64,000 nt of DNA from an uncultured Alistipes sp. (GTDB lineage Bacteria; Bacteroidota; Bacteroidia; Bacteroidales; Rikenellaceae): contig CAAGLB010000101.1 in assembly GCA_900770635.1 (NCBI GenBank), forward strand, positions 1 through 64,000, in the 5' to 3' direction. A program made the translations under genes and the position numbers. The notes under the pieces are model-generated. The model saw nothing but the letters and a program-made list of their open reading frames with translations, had not been told where the DNA came from and did no database searches. Positions within the stretch are counted from its first letter, which is position 1. Each line of letters starts with the position of its first letter. Shown in pieces: positions 7,911 through 17,314 of the stretch.

Positions 7911-9454
7911 GCAGAAAAAATAGTGGCCCGAGCAGCATATTTTCGAGGCCGATACACATAGCACTTTTCTCGGCACTACTCAGCCTATTCACACTCGTGG
8001 GCTACAACATACCGCTGCTCAGAGGTGTGGCCGAAAGCACCGAGGAGGGAGCTAATGGCATAGTGATATTGTGCAGCATAGCGATAATCATCATCGCCGT
8101 ACACCTGCTGCTCATCTATCTGCTCATATACTTTGGGCGTGGCGTGGGCAAGGCGATAATCGCCATAAGCCTGATATTCAACACCTTTGCCCTATATTTC
8201 ATCAACTGCTACGAGGTACTCATAACCAGCGAGATGATGGGCAACGTGTTCAACACCCGATATAGCGAGGCCTCGGGATTTTTCTCGTTTAGCGGTGTGC
8301 TCTACTTCCTGCTACTCGGCGTAGTGCCATGCCTATGGCTGTTCATGGTGAAAATCGACTATGGCAAGCTCAAACAGTTGGGAAAGACGACACTCGCAAC
8401 ACTCGGCATAATAGCGATTGTGGGTATTGGCAATCTCAGCAACACACTATGGATAGACCGCAACGTGCCACGCCTCGGTAGCCTCATACTGCCCTGGTCG
8501 TACACAGTAAACACAGTGCGCTACTACAACAACTGGAAGCGACTAAACGCCAAGGAGATAGCGCTGCCCGATGCCACAATAATGAACCAGAGCAAGGAGG
8601 TGTGTGTGCTCATCATTGGCGAGTCGGCACGCAGCCAGAACTTCTCGCTATATGGCTACGAGCGACATACAAACCCACTCATGGAGCAGGACTCGGTCAC
8701 TGCGTTGCGTGCCGAGTCGGCAGCGACATACACCACTGCGGGAGTGAAGGCCATAATCGACCATAAGCCCACAAACAAACTCTACGAGATATTGCCTAAC
8801 TACCTCTACCGCAATGGCATAGATGTGGTATGGCGCACAACAAACTGGGGCGAGCCACCGCTGCACATCGCCAACGTGGAAAAGGTTGCCGACATAAAAA
8901 CCAAGTACCCTGAGGCCGATGCTCGCTACGACGGCATACTCTGCGAGGGCCTTGCCGAGCGCATAGCATCGAGCGACAAAAGCAAGGTGTTCGTAGTGTT
9001 GCACACAAGCACAAGTCATGGACCTACATACTTCAAAAAATACCCTGCCGAGTTCGAGAGATTTACGCCCGTGTGCACAACTGTGGAGATGGCCGAGGCC
9101 GACCACCAAGAGCTGATAAATGCCTACGACAACACGATACTCTATACCGACTACATCGTACACACCGCCATCGAGGAGCTTCGCATGCTCGACGGCTGGC
9201 GCTCGACGCTGCTGTTTGTGTCGGATCATGGCGAGTCGTTAGGCGAGAACAACCTATACATGCACGGCATGCCCAAGTCGATGGCGCCACGTGAGCAGTT
9301 CGACATTCCGTTTATCGTGTGGCACTCCGACTCAGAGCGCACAATTCGAGATATAGAGTGTGCCGAGCAATATCACGTGTTCCACACCGTAATGAGCAGT
9401 CTATCAGTCGATAGCGAGATATATAACCCAGAATATGATATATTCAAAAAATAA
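7907..9454 (+). CDS. eptA: Phosphoethanolamine transferase, EptA family
   Basis: 515 residues. About five N-terminal membrane helices precede a periplasmic sulfatase-fold domain. Metal and active-site motifs are IIGESAR, the TYTTAGVK stretch holding the likely nucleophile threonine, SDHGES and MHGMP. Such enzymes move phosphoethanolamine from phosphatidylethanolamine to lipid A or another glycan, reducing surface charge. The CGTxTA-type motif with its cysteine, seen in proteobacterial EptA/MCR, is not conserved, and few periplasmic cysteines are present, so the disulfides of those enzymes are probably absent. Overlap with the PHP gene by ATGA implies an operon. The exact acceptor is not known. 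Confidence 0.8.
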   Translation: MSRKNSGPSSIFSRPIHIALFSALLSLFTLVGYNIPLLRGVAESTEEGANGIVILCSIAIIIIAVHLLLIYLLIYFGRGVGKAIIAISLIFNTFALYFINCYEVLITSEMMGNVFNTRYSEASGFFSFSGVLYFLLLGVVPCLWLFMVKIDYGKLKQLGKTTLATLGIIAIVGIGNLSNTLWIDRNVPRLGSLILPWSYTVNTVRYYNNWKRLNAKEIALPDATIMNQSKEVCVLIIGESARSQNFSLYGYERHTNPLMEQDSVTALRAESAATYTTAGVKAIIDHKPTNKLYEILPNYLYRNGIDVVWRTTNWGEPPLHIANVEKVADIKTKYPEADARYDGILCEGLAERIASSDKSKVFVVLHTSTSHGPTYFKKYPAEFERFTPVCTTVEMAEADHQELINAYDNTILYTDYIVHTAIEELRMLDGWRSTLLFVSDHGESLGENNLYMHGMPKSMAPREQFDIPFIVWHSDSERTIRDIECAEQYHVFHTVMSSLSVDSEIYNPEYDIFKK

Positions 9455-9466
9455 AAACTTAGATTT

Positions 9467-10552
9467 ATGAACAAGCTTTTCAGATTTGTTGCGTGCGTCA
9501 TAGCACTCATCGCAATCACTGCCAACGAGCAGGCGATGGCAACCCCTGACTATGACTATGACTACGTCTACAGCAATGGCTACGATGGTTATGTAAACAT
9601 CCGCCAGAAGGCATCGACCAAGAGTAGCATACTCGGCATAATGCCCAATGGCAACAACGCTGCCGAGTTTATCGAGGTGGCATATGACAACGACAAGTGG
9701 TACTATATCTATTATAATGGCATCTACGGCTACGTTGCTAAGTCGCAGATGAGCTGGAAGCCTACTGCTGCCGTAAACCTCGACATCAAAGCATCGTGGA
9801 TCGAGGGCAAATGGGTGGACGACAAAGACAACGTATTAACCCTCGACAGGTCGGGCAACTTCTACTACAAGGGCGACATGGAGGCCGTAGGTAAGTGGCG
9901 CTTGTCGGGCGGCAACAACATCAGCCTCAAAGCTACATACATCGACTGGTCGAGAACATTCACCGTCGACCTAAACAACAATGTCATAGGCCCATACTAT
10001 CGTCTTGGCTCTGAGGAGCAGAAGCGTGCCTTGGCACTAAAAGCTGCGGTTAACGTGTCTAACCTCACCGAGAGCGACCTCAACCGCACACTCTACGCAT
10101 CGAAGGATGGCATGCTACCCACAGAATATGCATGGTTGGCTGGCGAGTGGCGCTCAACAGCAGAGCGTAGCGACTTAGCCATCATAGGTCAGAGCAAGGC
10201 ATACATCCACACCGCCGAGCAGGGTGCTCTACCCCTCGACCTAAGCACCATAAGCGCAGAGCGTTATGCTATCGGCTACAAGTTCAGCATAGCAAACAAC
10301 TGCTGGTACATGGCCATCACCGCTGAGAACATGCCTACTATATATATAAATAATGAGCTTAAACAGCTCTTTGTCGAGGCTAATGGCGAGCACCATGTAC
10401 TTTCGCACGTCAGCGACTCAACAGCCAACGTAGACAAAGGCAAGGAGCTCGACACAACAACAATCATCATCATTGGTGGCGCTGTTCTGCTACTCGCAGC
10501 CATCGTTGCCATCGTTGTGCTTCTCCGCAAGCTCAAAGCAAAGAACGCATAA
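9467..10552 (+). CDS. Exported SH3-domain protein with C-terminal membrane helix
   Basis: 361 residues. A signal peptide is followed by a bacterial SH3 domain (about residues 30-95, with VNIRQKASTKSSILG and GIYGYVAKSQM), which often binds cell-wall or envelope ligands. The middle is a beta-rich region that I do not recognise. The C-terminus has one strong transmembrane segment (IIIIGGAVLLLAAIVAIVVL) followed by a basic tail, placing the domains in the periplasm. It starts 12 bp after the phosphoethanolamine transferase gene, so it is probably the third gene of that envelope operon. Confidence 0.75.
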   Translation: MNKLFRFVACVIALIAITANEQAMATPDYDYDYVYSNGYDGYVNIRQKASTKSSILGIMPNGNNAAEFIEVAYDNDKWYYIYYNGIYGYVAKSQMSWKPTAAVNLDIKASWIEGKWVDDKDNVLTLDRSGNFYYKGDMEAVGKWRLSGGNNISLKATYIDWSRTFTVDLNNNVIGPYYRLGSEEQKRALALKAAVNVSNLTESDLNRTLYASKDGMLPTEYAWLAGEWRSTAERSDLAIIGQSKAYIHTAEQGALPLDLSTISAERYAIGYKFSIANNCWYMAITAENMPTIYINNELKQLFVEANGEHHVLSHVSDSTANVDKGKELDTTTIIIIGGAVLLLAAIVAIVVLLRKLKAKNA

Positions 10553-10689
10553 TGCGATATATAATCTACGAAAAGGGCTAAAAGGCCACAGCAGCTTTTT
10601 CGGGCAACCACGCCAAAATGTCGTGCACGATGCTACACCATTAGGTGCGATTATTGCGCTATTTGACACATACAAAACAATAAATCATC

Positions 10690-11208
10690 ATGGAGAAGAG
10701 TGACATACAAAATGGTCTGCCCGAGCGCACAGACTATAACGACGAAGATCGCAAATTCATGCAGTTAGCCATAGACCTGTCCATCGAGAACATCGACAAT
10801 GGCGGAGGTCCCTTTGGCGCTGTCATAGTGCGTGATGGAGAGATTGTTTCGATGGGAGCTAATCGTGTAGTGCCCAATAACGATCCTACGGCACATGCCG
10901 AGGTTGTGGCGATACGCAATGCCTGCGCAAAGCTACAAACATTCAACCTCGAAGGCTGCACCGTATATACCTCGTGCGAGCCATGCCCCATGTGTCTAAG
11001 TGCGCTCTATTGGGCGGGCATCGAGCGTATATGCTATGCCAACACCAAGCGTGATGCTGCCGCCATAGAGTTCGACGACTCGTTTATATACGACCAGCTA
11101 CGCCTCGACTACGACCGCCGCTCTATACACTGCGAGCACTTCATGCGCAACGAGGCTCTGGCAGCGTTTACTAAGTGGCAGAACAAAACAGATAAGATTG
11201 AGTACTAA
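10690..11208 (+). CDS. guaD: Guanine deaminase (cytidine-deaminase fold)
   Basis: 172 residues with the zinc motifs HAEV (catalytic glutamate) and CEPCPMC, and the YWAGIERICYAN segment typical of the small B. subtilis-type guanine deaminase. It converts guanine to xanthine in purine salvage. A related tRNA adenosine deaminase (TadA) is an alternative, but TadA lacks this C-terminal extension (residues ~130-172) and the adjacent gene is a purine permease, which supports GuaD. It lies 17 bp upstream of the permease, probably in one operon. Confidence 0.8.
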   Translation: MEKSDIQNGLPERTDYNDEDRKFMQLAIDLSIENIDNGGGPFGAVIVRDGEIVSMGANRVVPNNDPTAHAEVVAIRNACAKLQTFNLEGCTVYTSCEPCPMCLSALYWAGIERICYANTKRDAAAIEFDDSFIYDQLRLDYDRRSIHCEHFMRNEALAAFTKWQNKTDKIEY

Positions 11209-11225
11209 CATTTTAACAACAGAGA

Positions 11226-12482
11226 ATGAAACTTAAATACAATGTCGAGGACCGACTGCCCATAGCACAGCTAATGCTTTATGCCCTACAATGGTTTATC
11301 CTGGCTGTGGCTGTCGTTGTCACAAGCGTCTTTGTGGCCCAAGGCTCACCCGCCGACAAGCTATTCTTTGGTCAGAAGATGTTTATGGTAATGGGACTAA
11401 CAGGTCTTGTACAGGTTATCTGGGGACACCGTCTACCACTGGTAGTGGGCCCCGCTGCGGTGTTGCTCGTAGGCGTGATGTCTGCCCTATCGAGCAATAG
11501 CGACACAAATGCCATATACTCGTCGATAGCCATTGGTGGCGTGCTCATAATGCTCGTTACGTTTGGCGGCTTGATAAAACATGTGCAGAGCCTATTCACA
11601 CCACGCATCGTGGTAGTGATACTCTTGCTCATAGCCTTCACTCTTACGCCCGTAATCAAGAACCTCGTGTTCCCAGCTCACGCATCGCACGCCGAACACA
11701 TCTTCGGACTGATATTCGCACTCGTTGGCTGCCCCGTGATGGTGGTGCTCAACCGTGTGCTGAGCGGCGTTGCCAAGAGCCTCGTCATACCCATAGCCCT
11801 CGTTGTGGGCAGCGTGGCATACTATGCCATATTCCCACTTGCCGAGTTCACACCAAGTTCGGCATCGATAGATGGGTTGTTTATCAGCGAATTTAAGCTC
11901 GACTGGGGTGTTGTGGTGGCATTCGTCATCTGCTACATAGCACTGCTCATCAACGACATAGGCTCTATCGAGTCGCTCGGCAAGATGCTGCAAATAGACT
12001 CGATGCCCCAGCGACTAAAACGTGGTGTGCGAATCACAGGACTCTCTAACATCGTGGCTGGCTGCTTGGGTATCCTTGGCCCTGTGAACTACTCTATGAG
12101 CCCAGGCATCATAGCCTCAACGGGCTGTGCCTCACGCTATGCGCTCGTGCCAGCAACGCTCATGCTCATGCTATGCTCATTGTCCGACAAAGTAATATGG
12201 GCGCTCACAGCCATACCCAACCCTGTGATTGGCGTGATACTCCTCTTCTTGATGGGCACACAGCTTGCCGCATCGTTCGAGATGCTACACTCAACGCAGT
12301 CGGTACGCTCGTTTGGCGACGGCCTTACCGTAGGTCTTCCACTCATGATGGCCATGCTCTTCCAGCTCATGCCACGAGGCATCATGCCACAGATCATCGA
12401 GCCATTGTTGGGCAACGGCTTTGCTATGGGCGTGATCACCGTCATCGTCATGGAGCATGTGGTCAACAGGTCGAAGAGCTGA
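11226..12482 (+). CDS. NCS2-family xanthine/uracil-type permease
   Basis: A 418-residue polytopic membrane protein with 12-14 hydrophobic segments. The region GPVNYSMSPGIIASTGCAS near residue 280 corresponds to the substrate-binding signature of nucleobase-cation symporters of the NCS2 family. Proton-coupled uptake of a purine such as xanthine or guanine is likely. It directly follows the guanine deaminase gene, which supports a purine rather than uracil. The next gene, purA, has its own promoter. Confidence 0.8.
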   Translation: MKLKYNVEDRLPIAQLMLYALQWFILAVAVVVTSVFVAQGSPADKLFFGQKMFMVMGLTGLVQVIWGHRLPLVVGPAAVLLVGVMSALSSNSDTNAIYSSIAIGGVLIMLVTFGGLIKHVQSLFTPRIVVVILLLIAFTLTPVIKNLVFPAHASHAEHIFGLIFALVGCPVMVVLNRVLSGVAKSLVIPIALVVGSVAYYAIFPLAEFTPSSASIDGLFISEFKLDWGVVVAFVICYIALLINDIGSIESLGKMLQIDSMPQRLKRGVRITGLSNIVAGCLGILGPVNYSMSPGIIASTGCASRYALVPATLMLMLCSLSDKVIWALTAIPNPVIGVILLFLMGTQLAASFEMLHSTQSVRSFGDGLTVGLPLMMAMLFQLMPRGIMPQIIEPLLGNGFAMGVITVIVMEHVVNRSKS

Positions 12483-12542
12483 TTTTTTGACAAGATGTTA
12501 ATAATTTCGGCACAACGGGTAGCTTTTTTGCATAAAATATAC

Positions 12543-12550
12543 TACTTTTG
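12543..12550 (+). promoter_or_regulatory. -7 element of purA
   Basis: TACTTTTG in the 119-bp gap before purA; the -33 region is not a clear match. Confidence 0.5.
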
Positions 12551-12601
12551 TAGTCGAAAAATTATGTCTTAGCATTTAAGACGCAAAAACAAACTATCAT
12601 T

Positions 12602-13885
12602 ATGAGTAACACATTGGTTGTTGTTGGCGCTCAGTGGGGCGACGAGGGTAAGGGTAAAATCACCGACTTCTATGCAGGCAATGCCGACGTAGTAGTACGT
12701 CATCAGGGTGGCAACAACGCTGGTCACACTATCGTCTTCGACGGCAAGAAGTTCGCCTTGCAGTCGATTCCTTCGGGAGTGTTCAACCCCCATATCATAA
12801 ACATCATGGCCAATGGCATGGTCATCAACCCAGTATCGCTCATCGAGGAGTTGGAGCGTCTACACACTGCTGGCATCACCGACTATCAGCTCTACATCTC
12901 GGATCGTGCTGCTTGTGTCATGCCCTACCACTCGATGCTCGATGGCGCTTACGAGGCACTCAAGGGTGGCCGCCAGATTGGCACTACCAAGAAGGGCATC
13001 GGCCCAGCTTATACCGACAAGTATAGCCGTGTAGGCATCCGCATTGGCGACCTCTTGGACAAGGAGTATTTCGCCGAGCGACTCAAAGATGCCCTCGCAC
13101 AGAAGAACATCGAGCTCACAGCCCTCGGCATGGAGCCTTGCGACTTCGACACCATCTACAACCAATACTTGGAGCTTGGCGAGCGTCTTCGCCCAATGAT
13201 TTGCGACACATCAGTGCTTCTCAACCGTCTCATCGAGGAGGGTAAGAAGGTATTGTTTGAGGGTGCTCAGGGTGTCATGCTCTGCATCGACCACGGTACA
13301 TACCCATTCGTAACATCATCGAGCCCTACGGCTGCCAGCGTACCTGTCAACACAGGTATCGCTCCTCGCTACGTGAACAACGTGATGGGCGTGGCTAAGG
13401 CCTATACCACACGTGTGGGCGAAGGTCCTTTCCCATCGGAGCTCTTCGACGAGCGTGCCGACTACATCCGTGAGCGTGGCCACGAGTATGGCACAGTAAC
13501 AGGCCGCCCTCGCCGTGTGGGTTGGTTGGATACCGTTGTGCTCAACCATGTACGTCGCATCAGCGGCATCAACTACCTGTCACTCATGCTCTTCGACGTA
13601 TTGTCGGGCCTTGACAAGATTCGCATCTGCACAGGCTACAAACTCGATGGCAAAGCTATCGACTATGTGCCATCGACCATCGCACAGCTCGAGCGTGTGG
13701 AGGCTGAGTATATCGAGGTTGACGGCTGGTCGGAAGACATCACCGCCATCAAGTCGTACGACGAGCTACCAGCAAATGCTAAGGCTTATGTTGCTAAGCT
13801 CGAGGAGCTTACAGGCATCGAGGTCGCAGTAGTATCTGTCGGCCCTGACCGTGAGCAGACCATCATACGCAAGGATATATTCTAA
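12602..13885 (+). CDS. purA: Adenylosuccinate synthetase
   Basis: 427 residues, full length for the family. The GTP-binding loop GDEGKGK follows VVVGAQW at the N-terminus, and the GNNAGHT, GTTKKGIGPAYTDK and TGRPRRVGWLD signatures are intact. It joins IMP and aspartate with GTP hydrolysis, the first step from IMP to AMP in the cytoplasm. Its place after the guanine deaminase and permease genes makes a purine neighbourhood, but the promoter at 12543 and the terminator at 13908 indicate a separate transcript. Confidence 0.97.
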   Translation: MSNTLVVVGAQWGDEGKGKITDFYAGNADVVVRHQGGNNAGHTIVFDGKKFALQSIPSGVFNPHIINIMANGMVINPVSLIEELERLHTAGITDYQLYISDRAACVMPYHSMLDGAYEALKGGRQIGTTKKGIGPAYTDKYSRVGIRIGDLLDKEYFAERLKDALAQKNIELTALGMEPCDFDTIYNQYLELGERLRPMICDTSVLLNRLIEEGKKVLFEGAQGVMLCIDHGTYPFVTSSSPTAASVPVNTGIAPRYVNNVMGVAKAYTTRVGEGPFPSELFDERADYIRERGHEYGTVTGRPRRVGWLDTVVLNHVRRISGINYLSLMLFDVLSGLDKIRICTGYKLDGKAIDYVPSTIAQLERVEAEYIEVDGWSEDITAIKSYDELPANAKAYVAKLEELTGIEVAVVSVGPDREQTIIRKDIF

Positions 13886-13907
13886 CATATTGATCAAACA
13901 AGACAAA

Positions 13908-13931
13908 GAGTCTGTCCCGATGGGCAGACTC
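13908..13931 (+). terminator. Rho-independent terminator of purA
   Basis: GAGTCTG and CAGACTC pair around a ten-base loop and run directly into TTTT, 22 bp after the stop codon. Confidence 0.85.
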
Positions 13932-14055
13932 TTTTCGTATATATCGTCAGTGTAAAGCAGTAAAGGGATGTCGGCTACAACGCTTCTACGTTAATTAGTA
14001 GTGAGTAATTAGTAACGAGTAATATTTATTATTGCTTCAGACCACCCTCTGTCTA

Positions 14056-14130
14056 TGTCATTCTGAACGTAGTGAAGAATCTCGCAGGAAGTGCTTACCA
14101 AGAGATGTTTCGCTTTCGCTCAACATGACA
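14056..14130. repeat. Inverted repeat TGTCATTCTGAAC...CATGACA, copy 1
   Basis: A 75-bp dyad: one end reads TGTCATTCTGAACGTAGTGA and the other GCTCAACATGACA. Four longer copies occur at 29488, 29610, 40004 and 45154. Repeats with this sequence are common between genes in Bacteroidetes. A short ATTAGTAGTGAGTAAT simple repeat precedes it at 13990-14030. Confidence 0.8.
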
Positions 14131-14191
14131 AACAGGGCAAAAAGTAAAAAGTGAAAGGTATAGCATCGGCAACGCATATTAAAAATTCGTC

Positions 14192-14257
14192 ATCGCGAAG
14201 AATTGCATCCGACGACGGTCTTGACACGCTTGACGGTTTATGCAATTCTGTGGCGAT
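14192..14257. repeat. Inverted repeat ATCGCGAAGAATTGCAT family
   Basis: ATCGCGAAGAATTGCAT (14192-14208) and ATGCAATTCTGTGGCGAT (14240-14257) form an imperfect long stem. It resembles the widespread intergenic GTCATTGCGAGG-type dyads. Only one copy occurs in this window. Confidence 0.55.
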
Positions 14258-14371
14258 CTACCATTGTTCTACGGCCTCGCTGATACTATCAATCTCCCCA
14301 TGCGCAACCAAGAATCTTATGGCAGACGCTATATTTTCGCAACGAGATTAGGAGATTTGGCAAAAAATTTA

Positions 14372-14379
14372 TAACTTTG
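14372..14379 (+). promoter_or_regulatory. -7 element of the nagB-like/nagB operon
   Basis: TAACTTTG about 105 bp before the start codon at 14484, with TTTG at 14356-14359 (spacing only 12 bp). The leader of roughly 100 bases shows no riboswitch that I recognise. Confidence 0.45.
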
Positions 14380-14483
14380 AGGATTGAAGTGACTTATATA
14401 CACCAACCGACACAGTTCGTAGAACTGAGGACAAGGGATATGAGTCGCATGTTTAGGGAATAATGAGATAAATTAGATATACT

Positions 14484-16433
14484 ATGAACGCTAAGTATCA
14501 ACTACCAAAGGATGGCGGTTTAGCCAAGGAGTCTGCCCCAAAAGACATCGTACATCGCTACGAAAAGATACCTACACGTGTATTCGAAAACGAGTATCAT
14601 GGCGTGCAGTATGTAGCCGACATCATCTGTCGCATGGTGCGCCAGCATGGCCAGGATGCTGCGGCACGTGACATCTACGAGGAGCTCCCTCCATTCGTGC
14701 TCGGACTAACCACAGGACGCACCCCCCTGGGCCTCTATCGTGAGCTCGTGAAGCGCTATCAGGCGGGCGAGATATCGTTTGCCAACGTAGCTGTATATTC
14801 GCTCGACGAGTTCTACCCTATTCGCAGCAGCGAGCAGCAGAGCCGCAACTACCGCATTCACGACGAGTTCTTAAAGTATATAGACATAGCCCCCGAGAAC
14901 ATACACATCCCCGACGGCACAGTGCCTCAGTCCGAGATTTCGGAGTACTGCACCGAGTATGAGAAGTCGATACGCAAAATCGACCTCATGATTATCGGCA
15001 TGGGCGAAGAGGGACAGATGGGTTTCAACGAGCAGGGCTCGTATGCCAAGTCGCCAACACGCCTTGTAGAGCTATCACACAACTCACGTAAGGTGCAGTC
15101 GGGACAGTTCTTCGGCTTGGAGAACACACCAAAGATGGCAATCACAATGGGTATTGGTACAATCATGCGTGCCGACCGCATAATACTCATGGCCTGGGGC
15201 GAGGAGAAGGCATCTGTTGTTCAGAAGGTTGTGGAGGGCGAGATTAGCGACCTCATCCCTGCAAGCCACCTACAGCAGCACCACGCCATAGAGCTTGTCA
15301 TCGACGAGAATGCTGCCGAGAACCTCACACGTGAGCAGACACCTTGGCTCGTAGGCCCTTGCAACTGGACGCCTAAGTTTGTGCGCAAGGCCGTAGTATG
15401 GCTATGCAGCAAGGTGAATAAGCCTATCCTAAAACTCACATACAAAGACTACATCGAGAATTCGTTGGGCGAATTGTTGGAGAAGTGCGGAACATACGAC
15501 AAGATAAACATCAGAGTATTCAACGACTTGCAGCACACCATCACAGGATGGCCTGGCGGCAAGCCTAATGCCGACGACTCGACACGTCCAACGCCATCGT
15601 TGCCATATCCTAAGCGAGTGCTCATCTTCTCGCCACACCCCGACGACGACGTCATATCGATGGGTGGCACGTTCATCCGCCTTGTGGAGCAAAACCACGA
15701 TGTGCACGTGGCATACCAGACATCGGGCAACGTAGCAGTTCACGACGACGTGGTGTTGCAGAATGTCGACACAGCACGTGAGCTAAGCCTTGGCAACAAG
15801 TATGAGGAGGTGGCAGCAATCATCGCCTCGAAGAAGCAGGGCGAGCCTGAGCCACGCCAGCTCCTCGACATCAAGGGTGCTATACGTCGTGCCGAGGCAC
15901 GTGCCGCAGTACGCTCATTCGGCCTTAACCCCGACACCAACGCCCACTTCCTCAACCTGCCATTCTACGAGACTGGCGGCATCAAGAAGGGCGCTATAAC
16001 CGAAAAGGATATCGACATCATCGTAAAGCTGTTGCGTGAGATTCGTCCACACCAGATATATGCTGCTGGCGACCTTGCCGACCCTCATGGCACACACCGC
16101 ATGTGTATCGAGGCGCTGCTCGAGGCATTGGAGCGCACACAGGATGACGACTGGCGTGAGGAGTGCCACTTGTGGCTATATCGTGGCGCATGGATGGAGT
16201 GGAACCTCGGCCTTGTGGACATGGCAGTGCCACTCTCGCCTGACGAGATGCTCAAGAAGCGTCACGCCATATATCGCCACCTCTCGCAGAAGGACATCGT
16301 GCCATTCCCTGGCAGCGACACACGTGAGTTCTGGCAGCGTGCCGAGGAGCGCACACAGAATACCGCAAAGCTATACGACAAGCTCGGCATGGCTGAGTAT
16401 CAGGCTATTGAGGTGTTTGTAAGAATGTTTTAA
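14484..16433 (+). CDS. NagB-like domain fused to PIG-L deacetylase
   Basis: 649 residues. Residues ~25-300 have the glucosamine-6-phosphate deaminase fold (GLTTGRTPLGLY, SLDEFYPI). Residues ~380-649 are a PIG-L/LmbE-type zinc deacetylase with HPDDD and PHGTH ligands intact. Compared with the true NagB encoded next door, the catalytic stretch GEDGHIAFNEP is GEEGQMGFNEQ here, so the ring-opening histidine is glutamine and the neighbouring aspartate is glutamate. The phosphate-binding arginine of NSRFF is also glutamine (SGQFF). The deaminase half is therefore probably inactive or altered in substrate, while the deacetylase half looks active on an N-acetyl sugar. The fusion is widespread in Bacteroidetes. 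It shares an operon with nagB (28-bp gap). Confidence 0.85.
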   Translation: MNAKYQLPKDGGLAKESAPKDIVHRYEKIPTRVFENEYHGVQYVADIICRMVRQHGQDAAARDIYEELPPFVLGLTTGRTPLGLYRELVKRYQAGEISFANVAVYSLDEFYPIRSSEQQSRNYRIHDEFLKYIDIAPENIHIPDGTVPQSEISEYCTEYEKSIRKIDLMIIGMGEEGQMGFNEQGSYAKSPTRLVELSHNSRKVQSGQFFGLENTPKMAITMGIGTIMRADRIILMAWGEEKASVVQKVVEGEISDLIPASHLQQHHAIELVIDENAAENLTREQTPWLVGPCNWTPKFVRKAVVWLCSKVNKPILKLTYKDYIENSLGELLEKCGTYDKINIRVFNDLQHTITGWPGGKPNADDSTRPTPSLPYPKRVLIFSPHPDDDVISMGGTFIRLVEQNHDVHVAYQTSGNVAVHDDVVLQNVDTARELSLGNKYEEVAAIIASKKQGEPEPRQLLDIKGAIRRAEARAAVRSFGLNPDTNAHFLNLPFYETGGIKKGAITEKDIDIIVKLLREIRPHQIYAAGDLADPHGTHRMCIEALLEALERTQDDDWREECHLWLYRGAWMEWNLGLVDMAVPLSPDEMLKKRHAIYRHLSQKDIVPFPGSDTREFWQRAEERTQNTAKLYDKLGMAEYQAIEVFVRMF

Positions 16434-16461
16434 CCCCCAAGAAATAGAAAACTAACAGAAT

Positions 16462-17244
16462 ATGAGAGTAATTATCAAAGATACCTCAGCAGAGGTTGCA
16501 CAGTGGGCAGCACGCCACATTGTCGATGAGATTAACGCTAAGGCGGCTAAGTGCGACGCCCCATTTGTGCTCGGCTTGCCAACAGGCTCAACACCATTGC
16601 AGACATACAAGGAGCTTATCCGCTTGCACCAGGCTGGCGAGGTGTCGTTCAAGAATGTCATCACCTTCAACATGGACGAGTATGTAGGCCTCGAGGAGTC
16701 ACACCCCGAGAGCTACCACTCATTCATGTGGACCAACTTCTTCTCACACATCGACATCAAGGCTGAGAATGTGCATATCCTCAATGGCAATGCCGAGGAT
16801 CTCATGGCCGAGTGTCGTGCCTACGAGGCGGCTATCGTCGAGGCTGGCGGCATCGACCTATTCATGGGTGGCGTAGGCGAGGATGGACATATCGCCTTCA
16901 ACGAGCCATTCTCGTCGTTGCAGTCACGCACACGCATCAAGACACTTACGCCCGACACCATTGCTGTGAACTCTCGCTTCTTTGGTGGCGACATCTCGAA
17001 GGTTCCTACACAGGCGCTCACCGTAGGTGTAGGCACAATCCTCGACGCCCGTAAGGTGCTCATCCTTGCCACAGGCCCTAAGAAGGCACGTGCCTTGCGC
17101 CACGCCATCGAGGGTAGCTACAATCACCAGTGGACACTCTCGGCATTGCAGATTCACCCTGCTGGCATCATCGTATGCGACGACTCGGCAGCCGAGGAGC
17201 TCAAGGTGGCAACATACCGCTACTTCAAGAATATCGAAAAGTAA
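16462..17244 (+). CDS. nagB: Glucosamine-6-phosphate deaminase
   Basis: 260 residues, the usual size. Motifs GLPTGSTPLQTY, NMDEYVGL, GVGEDGHIAFNEP and NSRFF carry the catalytic aspartate, histidine and glutamate and the phosphate-binding arginine. It converts glucosamine-6-phosphate to fructose-6-phosphate and ammonia, feeding amino sugars into glycolysis. It follows the NagB-like/PIG-L fusion gene; the two may act on successive intermediates from N-acetylated sugars, for example those released by the GH84 enzyme encoded at 45.5-48 kb. Confidence 0.95.
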   Translation: MRVIIKDTSAEVAQWAARHIVDEINAKAAKCDAPFVLGLPTGSTPLQTYKELIRLHQAGEVSFKNVITFNMDEYVGLEESHPESYHSFMWTNFFSHIDIKAENVHILNGNAEDLMAECRAYEAAIVEAGGIDLFMGGVGEDGHIAFNEPFSSLQSRTRIKTLTPDTIAVNSRFFGGDISKVPTQALTVGVGTILDARKVLILATGPKKARALRHAIEGSYNHQWTLSALQIHPAGIIVCDDSAAEELKVATYRYFKNIEK

Positions 17245-17262
17245 GATAAGTGGCTGAATGAT

Positions 17263-17295
17263 ATAGAAGTGGCTAACAACATTAGCCACTTCTAT
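17263..17295 (+). terminator. Hairpin between nagB and uvrB
   Basis: ATAGAAGTGGCTAA and TTAGCCACTTCTAT form a perfect 14-bp stem with a five-base loop, 18 bp after nagB. No T-tract follows, so termination may be partial. Confidence 0.65.
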
Positions 17296-17314
17296 ACATC
17301 TACCTTATAGCATC

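Noticed and set aside
8648..9229. 193-codon frame opposite eptA
   Set aside because: Shadow frame; the sulfatase-domain motifs are on the + strand.
14056..14130. TGTCATTCTGAAC dyads as a new element
   Set aside because: Intergenic inverted repeats of this sequence are, to my knowledge, widespread in Bacteroidetes; listed as repeats only.
14151..14351. 66-codon frame before the NagB-like gene
   Set aside because: It runs through an intergenic inverted repeat and lacks a ribosome-binding site.
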